DNA of 64,000 nucleotides. Origin: Rhodoferax sp. (GTDB taxonomy: Bacteria; Pseudomonadota; Gammaproteobacteria; Burkholderiales; Burkholderiaceae_C). The notes below the pieces were generated by a model, which did no database searches, was not told the origin of the DNA, and saw nothing but the letters and a program-made list of their open reading frames with translations. The position numbers and the translations under genes were made by a program. Positions 23,947-32,395 of this stretch are shown here, piece by piece (position 1 is the stretch's first letter; each line of letters starts with the position of its first letter). The DNA lies in NCBI GenBank assembly GCA_019449595.1, contig JAGRPL010000001.1:207386-271385 (forward strand), given 5' to 3'.

Positions 23947-24912
23947 CTAGGCGGACCGCGCAAACTGCGCGGGCGTCTGGCCGCTCCAGCGCCGAAAGGC
24001 CCGGGAAAAGGCGTTTTCATCCGAAAAGCCCAGCCGCTCGCCCACCGCTGCCACCGCCTGGCCGCCACGCAGCGCCTGCGCCGCCATGTCGTACAGCAGC
24101 GCCTCGCGCAGGCCCTTGAAGGATATGGCCTCGGCCGCCAGCTTGCGGTTGAGGTTGCGCCCGCTCATACCCAGCTGCTCGCCAATGCGCTCCTTGCCCC
24201 AGCGCGGGTTGGCACGGATCAACTGCTGTACCTGCGCCGATACGCTGCCCTGCGCCAGCGATGCCAGCATGTCGTCGGCCAACCTGCGCAGGTGCGCGTG
24301 CAGCGACTGGCCAGCCTCGATCAGGCTGTGGCCCAGCTCGGCGGCGTCCATGCTGACGCCGTTGCAGGGCTGGCCGAACCGCACCGGACAGCCCAGCAGT
24401 TCCTCATATGCCGCCACGTCGGCGCGGGGGGCATGCATGAACAGCACCTCGCGCGGGTGAAACCGCCCGTTGGTCATCCAGCGCGCCAGACTCACCACGC
24501 AACCCAGCGCCGCCTCCACCCGCTGGTCGCGGCACACCGTGTACTCGGGCTGGTAGCGCAGCAGCATGGTGCCCGGGCTGGCCTGGGTCTCGAAGCGGGC
24601 GTTGTCACCCACGATGGGGGCGTACTCGGTAAGCACCTCCAGCGCATCCCCCAGCGTGTCGCAGCTGAGCAGCAGCATGCCCACGATGTCCAGGTGGCCG
24701 GCCTGCAGGTCGGTCCCCGCGCGCAGCGCCGCCAGCGGGTCGACCGTGGCGTTGGCGAACAGGGACCACAGGGCGTCCTGTTGGGCCATGGGCACACGGG
24801 CATGGTGGGTCAGCGCCTGGCGCAGGTCATCGGGCACGCGCACGCCGTGGCGCTGGGCGGCTTCCAGGATGGCCTGGGTGAATCGGGCGGTAACACTGAA
24901 GTGGTCTTGCAT
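23947..24912 (-). CDS. AraC-family transcriptional regulator (Arabinose_bd-like N-terminus)
   Basis: A 321-aa regulator. The N-terminal 200 residues fit the ArgR/OruR-type ligand domain (AALRAGTDLQAGHLDIVGMLLLSCDTLGDAL is diagnostic). The C-terminal 90 residues carry two helix-turn-helix motifs (WGKERIGEQLGMSGRNLNRKL and AVAAVGERLGFSDENAFSRAF), ending RRWSGQTPAQFARSA. The ATG at 24912 is chosen by domain length. It is divergent from a nine-gene operon that starts at 25081, with two 13-bp direct repeats in between, so it is the likely activator of that operon; the inducer is unknown. Confidence 0.92.
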   Translation of the reverse strand: MQDHFSVTARFTQAILEAAQRHGVRVPDDLRQALTHHARVPMAQQDALWSLFANATVDPLAALRAGTDLQAGHLDIVGMLLLSCDTLGDALEVLTEYAPIVGDNARFETQASPGTMLLRYQPEYTVCRDQRVEAALGCVVSLARWMTNGRFHPREVLFMHAPRADVAAYEELLGCPVRFGQPCNGVSMDAAELGHSLIEAGQSLHAHLRRLADDMLASLAQGSVSAQVQQLIRANPRWGKERIGEQLGMSGRNLNRKLAAEAISFKGLREALLYDMAAQALRGGQAVAAVGERLGFSDENAFSRAFRRWSGQTPAQFARSA

Positions 24913-24936
24913 GGCGGTCAACGGCGGTGGCGGGCC

Positions 24937-24971
24937 TGTCCCGAATGGACGTGCGCGCTGTCCCAAATGGA
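24937..24971. promoter_or_regulatory. Probable AraC-family operator: two direct repeats 22 bp apart
   Basis: TGTCCCGAATGGA (24937-24949) and TGTCCCAAATGGA (24959-24971) differ at one base and start 22 bp apart, two helical turns, the usual spacing for tandem AraC-family subunits. The second copy also forms GTCCCA-N7-TGGGAC (24960-24978). The pair lies between the araC start and the BASS operon. Confidence 0.75.
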
Positions 24972-25080
24972 ATGGGACGAAGCGCCAAGTTTGCCCTAAA
25001 GTTCCGCCATATCCGAGGATCGGGGGGCTGCAGCGTCGCTGGGGCCCACCCGGACCCATGCTGAACGAGGAGACACCCCC

Positions 25081-26007
25081 ATGGTACCCATTGACCAGGT
25101 CCACCTGAGCTTCAACCCGCAGACCCTGAGCGTACTCAACGCGGTACTCGGGCTGGTGATGTTCGGCGTGGCCCTTGAACTGCGCGTGGACGATTTCAGG
25201 ACCGCACTGCGCACCCCCAAGGCCCTGGCACTGGGTCTGCTCGGCCACCATGTGCTGTTCCCGGCCATGACCTACGGGCTGATCTGGATCCTGCGGCCCG
25301 AACCCAGCATTGCGCTGGGCATGATCCTGGTTTCCGCCTGTCCGGCGGGGCACATCTCCAACTTTCTGGTGCACCTCTCCAAGGGCAACACGGCGCTGTC
25401 GGTCAGCGTGAGCGCACTGTCCACGGTAGTGGCCCTGTTCATGACCCCGCTGAACTTCGCCTTCTGGGGCAACCTGCACCCCATCACGGCCGGACTGATG
25501 AAGCAGGTGGCCATGAGCCCGTGGGAAATGCTGGAAGTGATCGTGATGCTGCTGGGTGTGCCGCTGGTGCTGGGCATGTGGGTGGCGCGCCAGTACCCGG
25601 CTTTGGCGCACAAGCTGCAAAAGCCCATGAAAATCCTGTCGCTGCTGATTCTGCTGGGCTTCATCGGCGGTGCGCTGGCGGCCAACTTCCAGCACTTCAT
25701 CGCCTACATCCAGCTGGTGGTGGGCGTGGTGTTTGTGCACAACCTGATGGCACTGGGCACGGGTTATGGCCTGTCCACCCTGATCGGCCTGCCCGAACGT
25801 GACCGCCGCGCGATCACTTTCGAGATGGGCATCCAGAACTCGGGCCTGGGGCTGATCCTGATCTTCAACTTCTTCGACGGCCTGGGCGGCATGGCCATCG
25901 TCACGGCCTGGTGGGGCATCTGGCACATCGTGGCGGGCATGAGCCTGGCCACCTTCTGGAAGAACCGCCCGCCGCAGCCCGCGCCGGCCGCAGGAGCGCA
26001 GGCATGA
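25081..26007 (+). CDS. Bile acid:sodium symporter (BASS) family transporter
   Basis: A 308-aa inner-membrane protein with about nine or ten spans. SBF/BASS landmarks: LGLVMFGVALELRVDDF, ILVSACPAGHISNFLVHLSKGN with the sodium-site crossover, and FEMGIQNSGLGLILIFNFF in the second half. The family imports organic anions such as bile acids, pantoate or keto acids with sodium. AGGAG lies 10 bp before the ATG. First gene of an operon likely activated by the divergent AraC protein; its stop overlaps the next start (ATGA). The neighbouring enzymes suggest a hydrophobic or steroid-like substrate, which is inference. Confidence 0.88.
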   Translation: MVPIDQVHLSFNPQTLSVLNAVLGLVMFGVALELRVDDFRTALRTPKALALGLLGHHVLFPAMTYGLIWILRPEPSIALGMILVSACPAGHISNFLVHLSKGNTALSVSVSALSTVVALFMTPLNFAFWGNLHPITAGLMKQVAMSPWEMLEVIVMLLGVPLVLGMWVARQYPALAHKLQKPMKILSLLILLGFIGGALAANFQHFIAYIQLVVGVVFVHNLMALGTGYGLSTLIGLPERDRRAITFEMGIQNSGLGLILIFNFFDGLGGMAIVTAWWGIWHIVAGMSLATFWKNRPPQPAPAAGAQA

Positions 26008-26975
26008 GCCGCGTCCTCATCACCGGTGGCGGCGGTTACCTCGGCAGCCAGCTGGTGGCGCGGCTGGCGGCATTGCCGGCGGCCCAGCGCCCGGCCGTGA
26101 TCGTGTCGCATGACATCCGGGAACCCAAGACGCGCCTGCCCGGCGTGGAATACGCCGTAGCCGACATCCGCGCGCCCGAGATGGCCGACATCATCGGCGC
26201 GTACGGCATCGACACGGTCGTGCATCTGGCGTCCATCGTGACGCCGGGCAAGGGCAGCAACCGGGCCTTTGAATACGACGTGGACGTGAACGGCACCCAC
26301 AACGTACTGGAAGCCTGCGTGCGCCACGGCGTCAAACGCATTGTGGTGTCCAGCAGTGGCGCCGCCTATGGCTACCACGCTGACAACGCCGCCTGGCTGA
26401 CCGAAGACATGCCGGTGCGCGGCAACGAGGTATTTGCCTACGCGCACCACAAGCGGCTGGTGGAAGAAATGCTGGCCAGCTACCGCAAGACCCACCCCCA
26501 ACTGCAGCAGGTGGTGCTGCGCATTGGCACCATCCTGGGCGCCACCGTGCGCAACCAGATCACCGACCTGTTCGAGAAGCCCCGCCTGCTGGCCATCCGG
26601 GGCTCCGACAGCCCTTTTGTCTTCATCTGGGACCAGGACGTGGTGGGCATCATCCTGCGCGCCGTTTCCGACGGCCCGCCGGGCATCTACAACGTGGCGG
26701 GCGACGGCGCGCTCACCATCCACCAGATTGCCCAGCGCCTGGGCAAACCCACGCTGCAGCTGCCCGCCTGGCTGCTCCAGGCCGCGCTGGCCGTGCTCAA
26801 GCCACTGGGGCTGACCCAGTACGGCCCCGAGCAGCTGGACTTCCTGCGCTACCGCCCCGTGCTGCTGAACACCAAGCTCAAGACGGCGTTTGGCTACACG
26901 CCCACCTACACCTCGGCCGAGGTGTTCGAGCTGTACCGCCAGGCACGGTCCCAGGCCGCCACCGGGGGCGTCTGA
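26004..26975 (+). CDS. NAD-dependent epimerase/dehydratase (extended SDR)
   Basis: A 323-aa extended short-chain dehydrogenase. The Rossmann motif ITGGGGYLGSQLVARL is at the N-terminus, VVHLASIVTPG follows the fourth strand, and the catalytic pair is in YAHHK (Y-x-x-x-K), with Ser in VVSSSGAAYGYH. It resembles 3-beta-hydroxysteroid dehydrogenase/isomerase-like and epimerase proteins; the substrate cannot be told. The start overlaps the transporter stop in ATGA, so translation is coupled, and the SDR gene follows 2 bp after its stop. Confidence 0.87.
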   Translation: MSRVLITGGGGYLGSQLVARLAALPAAQRPAVIVSHDIREPKTRLPGVEYAVADIRAPEMADIIGAYGIDTVVHLASIVTPGKGSNRAFEYDVDVNGTHNVLEACVRHGVKRIVVSSSGAAYGYHADNAAWLTEDMPVRGNEVFAYAHHKRLVEEMLASYRKTHPQLQQVVLRIGTILGATVRNQITDLFEKPRLLAIRGSDSPFVFIWDQDVVGIILRAVSDGPPGIYNVAGDGALTIHQIAQRLGKPTLQLPAWLLQAALAVLKPLGLTQYGPEQLDFLRYRPVLLNTKLKTAFGYTPTYTSAEVFELYRQARSQAATGGV

Positions 26976-26977
26976 CC

Positions 26978-27799
26978 ATGCGCACGTTTGCCGGGCGCAG
27001 TGTCGTCGTCACCGGTGCGGCCGGTGGCCTGGGGCAGGCGCTGGTGGCGGCCTTTCTGCAGGCCGGTGCGCAGGTGCTGGCGCTGGACCGCAACGCCGCG
27101 GCGCTGGAGGCCTTGCCGCGTCCGGCACCCACCCGCGGTGCGGGGAGCGATGCCCCTGCGCTGGTCACCGCCGTCTGTGACATCACCCAGCCCCGCGACT
27201 GCGACGAGGCGATTGCCCAGGCCGTGGCCCTCTGGGGCGGCGTCGATGTGCTGATCAACAACGCCGGCATTTCCCACCGCAGCCTGTTCGCCGGGACCGA
27301 CCCCGCCGTCATCCGCCGGGTGATGGAGGTGAATTTCTTCGGCGCCGTGCACATGACCCATGCCGCCCTGCCCCACATCGTGGCCCGCCACGGCGTGGTG
27401 GCCGCCGTCTCCAGCGTGGCCGGTTTCGCGCCGCTGATGGGGCGCACCGGCTACTGCGCCAGCAAGCACGCCCTGCACGGCTTCTTCGACACCCTGCGCA
27501 CCGAGGTGCAGGACCTGGGCGTGCAGGTCACGCTCATCAGCCCGTCCTTCATTGCCACCGGTATCGGCGCGGCCGCGCTGGGCGGCTCCGGCTCGTCGGC
27601 CACGTCCCCACGCATCACCACCGGGGGCGAGTCGGCCCCCGAGGACATTGCCCGGCAGATCCTGAACGCGCTGGCGCGCGGCCAGACGCAGCTGCTGCCC
27701 GACCGCACCTCGCGCTTGGCCTGGTGGGTCAGCAAGCTGGCGCCGCGCTTTTATGCGCGCACCATGCAGCGCCGCGTGCGGGCCGAATTTGAATCCTGA
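26978..27799 (+). CDS. Classical SDR-family oxidoreductase
   Basis: A 273-aa classical short-chain dehydrogenase. The cofactor motif TGAAGGLGQAL, the NNAGIS motif, the catalytic serine in AAVSSVAGFAP and the Y-x-x-x-K in YCASKHALHGFFDTLR are all intact. Asp in LALDRNAAAL after beta2 hints at NAD rather than NADP use. The C-terminal part (FIATGIGAAALGG onward) and RRVRAEFES tail fit DHRS7-like/YqjQ-like reductases acting on lipophilic alcohols. Third gene of the BASS operon. Two SDR enzymes next to an organic-anion importer suggest stepwise oxidation of a hydroxylated compound. Confidence 0.88.
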   Translation: MRTFAGRSVVVTGAAGGLGQALVAAFLQAGAQVLALDRNAAALEALPRPAPTRGAGSDAPALVTAVCDITQPRDCDEAIAQAVALWGGVDVLINNAGISHRSLFAGTDPAVIRRVMEVNFFGAVHMTHAALPHIVARHGVVAAVSSVAGFAPLMGRTGYCASKHALHGFFDTLRTEVQDLGVQVTLISPSFIATGIGAAALGGSGSSATSPRITTGGESAPEDIARQILNALARGQTQLLPDRTSRLAWWVSKLAPRFYARTMQRRVRAEFES

Positions 27800-27822
27800 T
27801 AAAAACACAAGGAGACCCCACC

Positions 27823-29622
27823 ATGCACGCACGCACACCGCAAAGAAGGGCCGGCATCCTCTGGGCCGGCGTGGTCGCCACCGCCCTGCTGGCATCACCA
27901 GCCGGCGCGGTGCCCATCACCGTCAAGGACCCTGAGGGCAAGCCGGTTGCCACCGTCATGGTGAGCCGCCAGCCGGTCAAGCCCGCGGTGGTGGATACCT
28001 CGGACAACGGCTATCCGACCAGCGGCCGGCCGCAGCAGGCCTACATCGAGCTGGCCCGCTTTACCGACGCACAGGGGCACGCCGACATTCCGCCGGCCGA
28101 GCACCCCTGGAAAATCCGCCTGCGCAAGCCCGGTTACCAGGACCTCACCGTCATGGCAACCGACCTGGGCAGCAAGGCGCTCGTGATGGCTCCCGAACAC
28201 GATCCCGCCGCGCTGGCCGCGCAGCAGCCGGCCAACGCGTGGTCGTCCACCATCGACTTTGGCAACGTGGATCTGAAGAAGGAATTCATGTTGCAGTGCA
28301 ACTTCTGCCACCAGCAAGGTGGCCCCCTGCTGCGCCGGGAGCGTTCGGCCGACGAGTGGAGCGCTGCCATCAAGCGCATGGTGCGCTACGGCGCCCGCTT
28401 GTCCAGCGAGGGGCAGAAGGAGATTCCGGCCCTGCTGGAAGCCCACTGGAAGAAGATCCACGCCAACCCGGCGCTGGTGCCGGCTGGCACGCCTTGGGCT
28501 CCTGCCCTGGCCAAGGCCACCATCCGCGAACTGCCCATTGGCGACAGCATGTCGCAGATGCACGATCTGCTGCTGCACTCCAATGGCATGGTGTACGTGG
28601 GCGACAACCTGCAGGACCGGGTCTATGAAGTGGACCCCGCCACCGGAAAGTACACCGTGTACAAGATCGCGCCCCGACCGGGCGAGCAGCTCGGCGGCCT
28701 GCTGGCCGGACGCCTGCACGACTTTCCCAAACACGAAACCTACCAAGGCATCCACTCCCTGGCCGAATCGCCCAAGGACCACCACATCTTCATCACGCCT
28801 TCGTACCAGCGGCGCCTGATCGAGTTCGATCCGCAAACCAAGGCCTTCACCTACCACGACATGGACGGCGGCTTCTACCCGCACACCGTTCGCTTCGATG
28901 CCAAGGACCGGGTCTGGTTCACGCTGGCGCTCTCCAACCAGGTGGGCATGTACGACCGGACCACCCAGAAATACACCCTGTACGACCTGCCGTTTCGCAG
29001 CCTGATGGAGCGCATCACGGTCAAGCTCACACCCTTCATCTTCAAGCTGCTGGGATGGGGCATTCCCATTGCCAACTACGTCAAGGTTGACCATGTCTCC
29101 ACCGGCGTGCCCCTGCCCTACGGCATTGACATCACGCCCGATGGCAAGGCCTGGATCGCGCGGCTGCACACCGATGAAATTGCGTCGATCGACCCGGACA
29201 CCGGCACGGTGACCATGGTCAAGACCCCGTTCAAGGGCCCCCGGCGTCTGCGCAGCGACAAGGACGGCAACCTGTGGATCGTGGCGTTCAACGAGTCCCA
29301 GATCGTGCGCTACACCCCCAGCACCGGCGAGTTCCTGCGCCTGGACCTGCCCGTCGTTCCCAAGGGCAGTGACACGCCCTACTCCCTCAACGTGGACAAG
29401 GCGCGCCACCAGGTGTGGGTCAACGGCACCAACTCCGATTCGGTCTACCGCTATGACATCGCCACGCAGACCTGGAGCATGTTCCCCATGCAACGCCATG
29501 TGACCTTCACCCGCGACGTGGAGATCTCGCCCAAGGGCCAGGTGTACGTGACCAGCGCATCCTTCCCCAGCTGGCACATCGAGGATGCCCAGCCCACGCT
29601 GATCGAAATCACCCCACGCTGA
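27823..29622 (+). CDS. Exported c-type haem protein with carboxypeptidase-regulatory domain and Vgb-like beta-propeller
   Basis: A 599-aa periplasmic protein. Signal peptide to about residue 29 (AGVVATALLASPAGA). Residues 30-115 form a carboxypeptidase-D regulatory-like beta-sandwich (ITVKDPEGKPVATVMVS ... WKIRLRKPGY). A c-type haem site is at 159-163 (CNFCH) in a short cytochrome-like region to about 215. The rest is a beta-propeller of virginiamycin B lyase/SMP-30 type with repeated blades (MVYVGDNLQDRVYEVDPATGK, YGIDITPDGKAWIARLHTDE, RRLRSDKDGNLWIVAFNESQ). It may be a periplasmic dehydrogenase or lactonase linked to electron transfer. AAGGAG precedes the ATG. Confidence 0.82.
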   Translation: MHARTPQRRAGILWAGVVATALLASPAGAVPITVKDPEGKPVATVMVSRQPVKPAVVDTSDNGYPTSGRPQQAYIELARFTDAQGHADIPPAEHPWKIRLRKPGYQDLTVMATDLGSKALVMAPEHDPAALAAQQPANAWSSTIDFGNVDLKKEFMLQCNFCHQQGGPLLRRERSADEWSAAIKRMVRYGARLSSEGQKEIPALLEAHWKKIHANPALVPAGTPWAPALAKATIRELPIGDSMSQMHDLLLHSNGMVYVGDNLQDRVYEVDPATGKYTVYKIAPRPGEQLGGLLAGRLHDFPKHETYQGIHSLAESPKDHHIFITPSYQRRLIEFDPQTKAFTYHDMDGGFYPHTVRFDAKDRVWFTLALSNQVGMYDRTTQKYTLYDLPFRSLMERITVKLTPFIFKLLGWGIPIANYVKVDHVSTGVPLPYGIDITPDGKAWIARLHTDEIASIDPDTGTVTMVKTPFKGPRRLRSDKDGNLWIVAFNESQIVRYTPSTGEFLRLDLPVVPKGSDTPYSLNVDKARHQVWVNGTNSDSVYRYDIATQTWSMFPMQRHVTFTRDVEISPKGQVYVTSASFPSWHIEDAQPTLIEITPR

Positions 29623-29634
29623 GCGCCACCGACC

Positions 29635-30822
29635 ATGCAGATCTCCATGCCCCGCTTCTACCTCTCCTGCCTGCTGGCCTTCACCGGCGGGCACATGGTC
29701 AACTACACCGTCATCCTGTACCTGCAGGAGAAGGTGGGGTCGGACTGGCTCTCGGGCATTGGCTTTGGCCTGTCGTTCGGCAGCTCCATCGTGTTTGGCT
29801 GGTTCGCCGGCGTCCTGTGCGACCGCATCGCCCCGGCGCGCGTGATCCACGCCGCCCAGGCCCTGTTCCTGCTGTGCTTGGCCGGTCTGTGGTGGACCGA
29901 TGCGGGCGCCACCGGAACGGCCCGCGTGGTGTGGACCCTGTGCTCGGCCTTTCTGGGCGGGCTGGCGTGGTCGTTCGTCGGCCCGGCCCGGCTCGCCACC
30001 CTGGGGCAGATTGCCCCCGCGGACCGGCTCAAGCCGGCCACCATCATCTTCAACCTGCAGGTGCTGCTGGGCTTTGGCCTGGCGCCCGTGGTCATTGGCG
30101 TGGTGCGCAGCCACTACGGCTGGCCGGCGGTGTTTGCCACCGGCATGGCCCTGTTTGCCGCCTCCTCGCTCCTGCTGCTGGGCACCCGCACGCACGGCAG
30201 TGACCGCCCCAGCCAGGGCGTGGCACGCGAACTGCGCGAGGGCTTTGCCGCCGTGCGCGCCAACCCCTTGCTGAGCCAGCTCATCGGGGCGGCCATCCTG
30301 GCCTACGCCATGACCGGGCCCATGCAGATCCTGCTGCCCAAGCTGGCGCGCGAGGTTCTGGGCCTGTCGGAACTGCAGCGCGGGGGCTACCTGGGCCTGA
30401 TGGCGCTGACCCTGATTGCCGGCGGCGTCTCGGCCCTGCTGCTGGGCAAGCATGTGCGCCACGGCGCCGCCATCTTTGCCGGCACCATCGCCGCCAGCCT
30501 GCTGTTTGCGTCACTGGCCTGCTGGAGCAGCGCGGCGGTCTCGGCCACGGCGCTCGGTGGCATGGGCCTGCTGGGCGGCATGGTGATCAGCTTCGTCATT
30601 GCCGGCATCCAGGGCCAGGCACCGGAGGCCCTGCGCGGACGCATTATGGGCATCTACTCCATCATTTCCCAGGTGGTTCCCGCTGCGTCGGGCGTGGCCG
30701 CCGGCGCGCTGGTGCGCGCCACCGGCACCACCAGTGCCATCGCCACGGCAGGCGTGGGGCTGGCCACCATGGCGTTGCTGGCCGCACTGGCCATGCCGCA
30801 TCTGCGCCGCCTGCGCGCCTGA
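29635..30822 (+). CDS. MFS transporter (EntS/MFS_3-like)
   Basis: A 395-aa major facilitator protein with twelve predicted spans. GFGLSFGSSIVFGWFAGVLCDRIAPARVI contains the loop 2-3 signature (G-x-x-x-D-R), and LRGRIMGIYSIISQVVPAASG is typical of the EntS/MFS_3 drug and siderophore exporter branch. It starts 12 bp after the haem/propeller gene and ends 3 bp before the DAPG-hydrolase-like gene, so it belongs to the operon. Together with the BASS importer it would give the pathway both an uptake and an efflux step. Confidence 0.87.
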   Translation: MQISMPRFYLSCLLAFTGGHMVNYTVILYLQEKVGSDWLSGIGFGLSFGSSIVFGWFAGVLCDRIAPARVIHAAQALFLLCLAGLWWTDAGATGTARVVWTLCSAFLGGLAWSFVGPARLATLGQIAPADRLKPATIIFNLQVLLGFGLAPVVIGVVRSHYGWPAVFATGMALFAASSLLLLGTRTHGSDRPSQGVARELREGFAAVRANPLLSQLIGAAILAYAMTGPMQILLPKLAREVLGLSELQRGGYLGLMALTLIAGGVSALLLGKHVRHGAAIFAGTIAASLLFASLACWSSAAVSATALGGMGLLGGMVISFVIAGIQGQAPEALRGRIMGIYSIISQVVPAASGVAAGALVRATGTTSAIATAGVGLATMALLAALAMPHLRRLRA

Positions 30823-30825
30823 GCC

Positions 30826-31602
30826 ATGCGTGCCCCTAAACGTGGTCTGACCCTCTTCCTGCTGGTACTGCTGGCCGGCGCGGTACTGGGGTGGCGTCTG
30901 TCCGGCCCGGGCCTGCAGCACGACGCGCCCAGAACCCTGCCCTGGACGGTGCCCGACTACCGGCCCGCCCAGGCCAAGCACCGGGTGTTGCCCGATGGCC
31001 GCCTGCGCATCGAGATCACGCACCTGCCGCTGACCGGCATCCGCCCCGAGATGCTGGCCTGGTGGTACCGCAAGCTGCCCATTTCCACGGTCGACATTGG
31101 CGGCGTGCGCTACCCGTTCTACCATGTGTTCCACCCCACCGAGCACGGCCGCATCCGAGTGGTGGAACCCGCACTGGACGGCCAGCCGGGCATGGGGGTC
31201 GGGGCCCTGGTCGAACGCGAGGAATGGTTCGGACCGTTCGACAGCAAGGGCGCCGGGCGCGTGACCCGTCTGGATGCCACCGGCATGACGGTCGTTCCCG
31301 AAGTGGCCGGCCTGCGGTTTGGCGAAATCGACCATCTCTTTGATGCCACCCCCACCGGCACCCAGTACCGGGTGGTCAGCACCATCGGCGTGGAGTGGCC
31401 GGTGGTGGGCGGAATGGTCAACTGGGCCATCCGCCGCGCCATGTACCCCGAGGCCATGCTCCTGCACTGGGAGCGCCACCAGATCGAGGAGGTGGGCATG
31501 CTGCAGCATTTTCTTGCCACGCTGTACGCCAGCCAGCCGCAGGGCAACGCCTACCGCCTGACGGCTCCGGCGCAGCCCGGGTCTGGAGGTCCGACACCAT
31601 GA
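30826..31602 (+). CDS. DAPG hydrolase (PhlG)-like protein, membrane-anchored
   Basis: A 258-aa protein with an N-terminal hydrophobic anchor (residues 8-22, LTLFLLVLLAGAVLG). The body has phrases of the PhlG-like hydrolase family: LTGIRPEMLAWWYRKLP, FYHVFHPTEHGRI, and RHQIEEVG, whose H-x3-E pair (H218, E222) matches the zinc ligand spacing reported for PhlG. PhlG cleaves a carbon-carbon bond in 2,4-diacetylphloroglucinol. A membrane anchor is unusual. The product may be a C-C or ester hydrolase for the compound handled by this operon. Its stop overlaps the next ATG. Confidence 0.6.
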   Translation: MRAPKRGLTLFLLVLLAGAVLGWRLSGPGLQHDAPRTLPWTVPDYRPAQAKHRVLPDGRLRIEITHLPLTGIRPEMLAWWYRKLPISTVDIGGVRYPFYHVFHPTEHGRIRVVEPALDGQPGMGVGALVEREEWFGPFDSKGAGRVTRLDATGMTVVPEVAGLRFGEIDHLFDATPTGTQYRVVSTIGVEWPVVGGMVNWAIRRAMYPEAMLLHWERHQIEEVGMLQHFLATLYASQPQGNAYRLTAPAQPGSGGPTP

Positions 31603-32069
31603 TGATCCTGGCTCTGCTGCTGCATGCCGTGTGTTCCCTCTTTCTGGTGGGCGCGCTCAGCCACCAGGCCGCGGCCACCTGGCGCCGAGCGCCGGCGACG
31701 GGGCGCCCCGCGGGGGTGGTTGCCGGTTTTGCCGCGGTCCGCGCACCGCTGTATGCGAGGGCCATTGCCATCAGCTACGTGCTCACCATGGTGCTGGGCG
31801 ACGTGGTGTACGGGCCGTACCGCGTGGACGTGAAGACCATGCTGTTCGACCTGCAGCTGTGGCCCTGGAACGGCGTGTTCGAGATCAAGGAGCACCTCGT
31901 GGCACTGGGCTTCTTCCTGCTGGGCCCCTACCTGGTGCTGTGGCGGCTTCCGCTGGACGCCACGCTGGCGCGCAGCCGGCGCCTGCTCACCACCGCACTG
32001 GCTGCCATCGTGTGGTACGCGCTGGTGGCCGGCCATCTGCTCAACAACCTGAAAGGCGTGGGATTCTGA
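31599..32069 (+). CDS. Four-span membrane protein of the BASS operon
   Basis: A 156-aa integral membrane protein with about four spans (residues 2-22, 52-72, 98-120, 130-150). Charged/aromatic loop YGPYRVDVKTMLFDLQLWPWNGVFEIKEH lies between spans 2 and 3; a histidine pair candidate is H9 and H97, plus H145 in AGHLLNN, so haem b binding is conceivable. No family recognised. It starts in the ATGA overlap with the PhlG-like gene and ends in a TGATG overlap with the next gene, so translation is coupled on both sides. Confidence 0.75.
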   Translation: MMILALLLHAVCSLFLVGALSHQAAATWRRAPATGRPAGVVAGFAAVRAPLYARAIAISYVLTMVLGDVVYGPYRVDVKTMLFDLQLWPWNGVFEIKEHLVALGFFLLGPYLVLWRLPLDATLARSRRLLTTALAAIVWYALVAGHLLNNLKGVGF

Positions 32070-32395
32070 TGGAGCACACCCTTTCTCCCCTGGGGCGCTG
32101 GATACTGGCCGCACTGGTGGCCGGCGCGGCCTACGTGCTGGCGTATTCGCAGGACGTCACGCTGTTCTTCTACTACCTCATGGTGGGCGAGTGGCACTGG
32201 CTGCCCCAGGGCGAGGCGCTGGGACCGCGCATCACCTACTACGGCTGGAAGGCCATCGGCCTGCTGGCGGGCGGCGCCACCCTGTTGCTGCCCCGCCGCT
32301 GGACGGATCGCCTGCCAACCGATACCGTGTGGGTGGGCGCACTGCTGCTGGCCGCTGTGGTCTGCGTGCACGAGAGCCACTGGTTTCTGAAATGA
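32069..32395 (+). CDS. Three-span small membrane protein of the BASS operon
   Basis: A 108-aa membrane protein with about three spans (residues 10-27, 60-77, 84-102). The loop FFYYLMVGEWHWLPQGEALGPRITYYGW is rich in aromatic residues; a C-terminal VCVHESHWFLK holds two histidines. No family recognised. Start and stop overlap its neighbours (TGATG, ATGA). It probably forms a complex with the preceding four-span protein, perhaps passing electrons from the exported haem protein to the quinone pool; that is inference from context only. Confidence 0.72.
   Translation: MEHTLSPLGRWILAALVAGAAYVLAYSQDVTLFFYYLMVGEWHWLPQGEALGPRITYYGWKAIGLLAGGATLLLPRRWTDRLPTDTVWVGALLLAAVVCVHESHWFLK

Noticed and set aside
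24937..24971. Direct repeats as a CRISPR-like array
   Set aside because: Only two 13-bp units; no spacers or cas genes. No CRISPR array was seen in the window.
27895..30462. Very long open frame on the minus strand opposite the propeller and MFS genes (855 codons); similar ones at 35524-38118 (-), 20976-23135 (+), 60010-62202 (-) and 1118-2803 (-)
   Set aside because: High GC leaves antisense frames open. The translations are low-complexity, rich in Gly/His/Ala/Arg with no family motifs, while the opposite strand encodes clear proteins.
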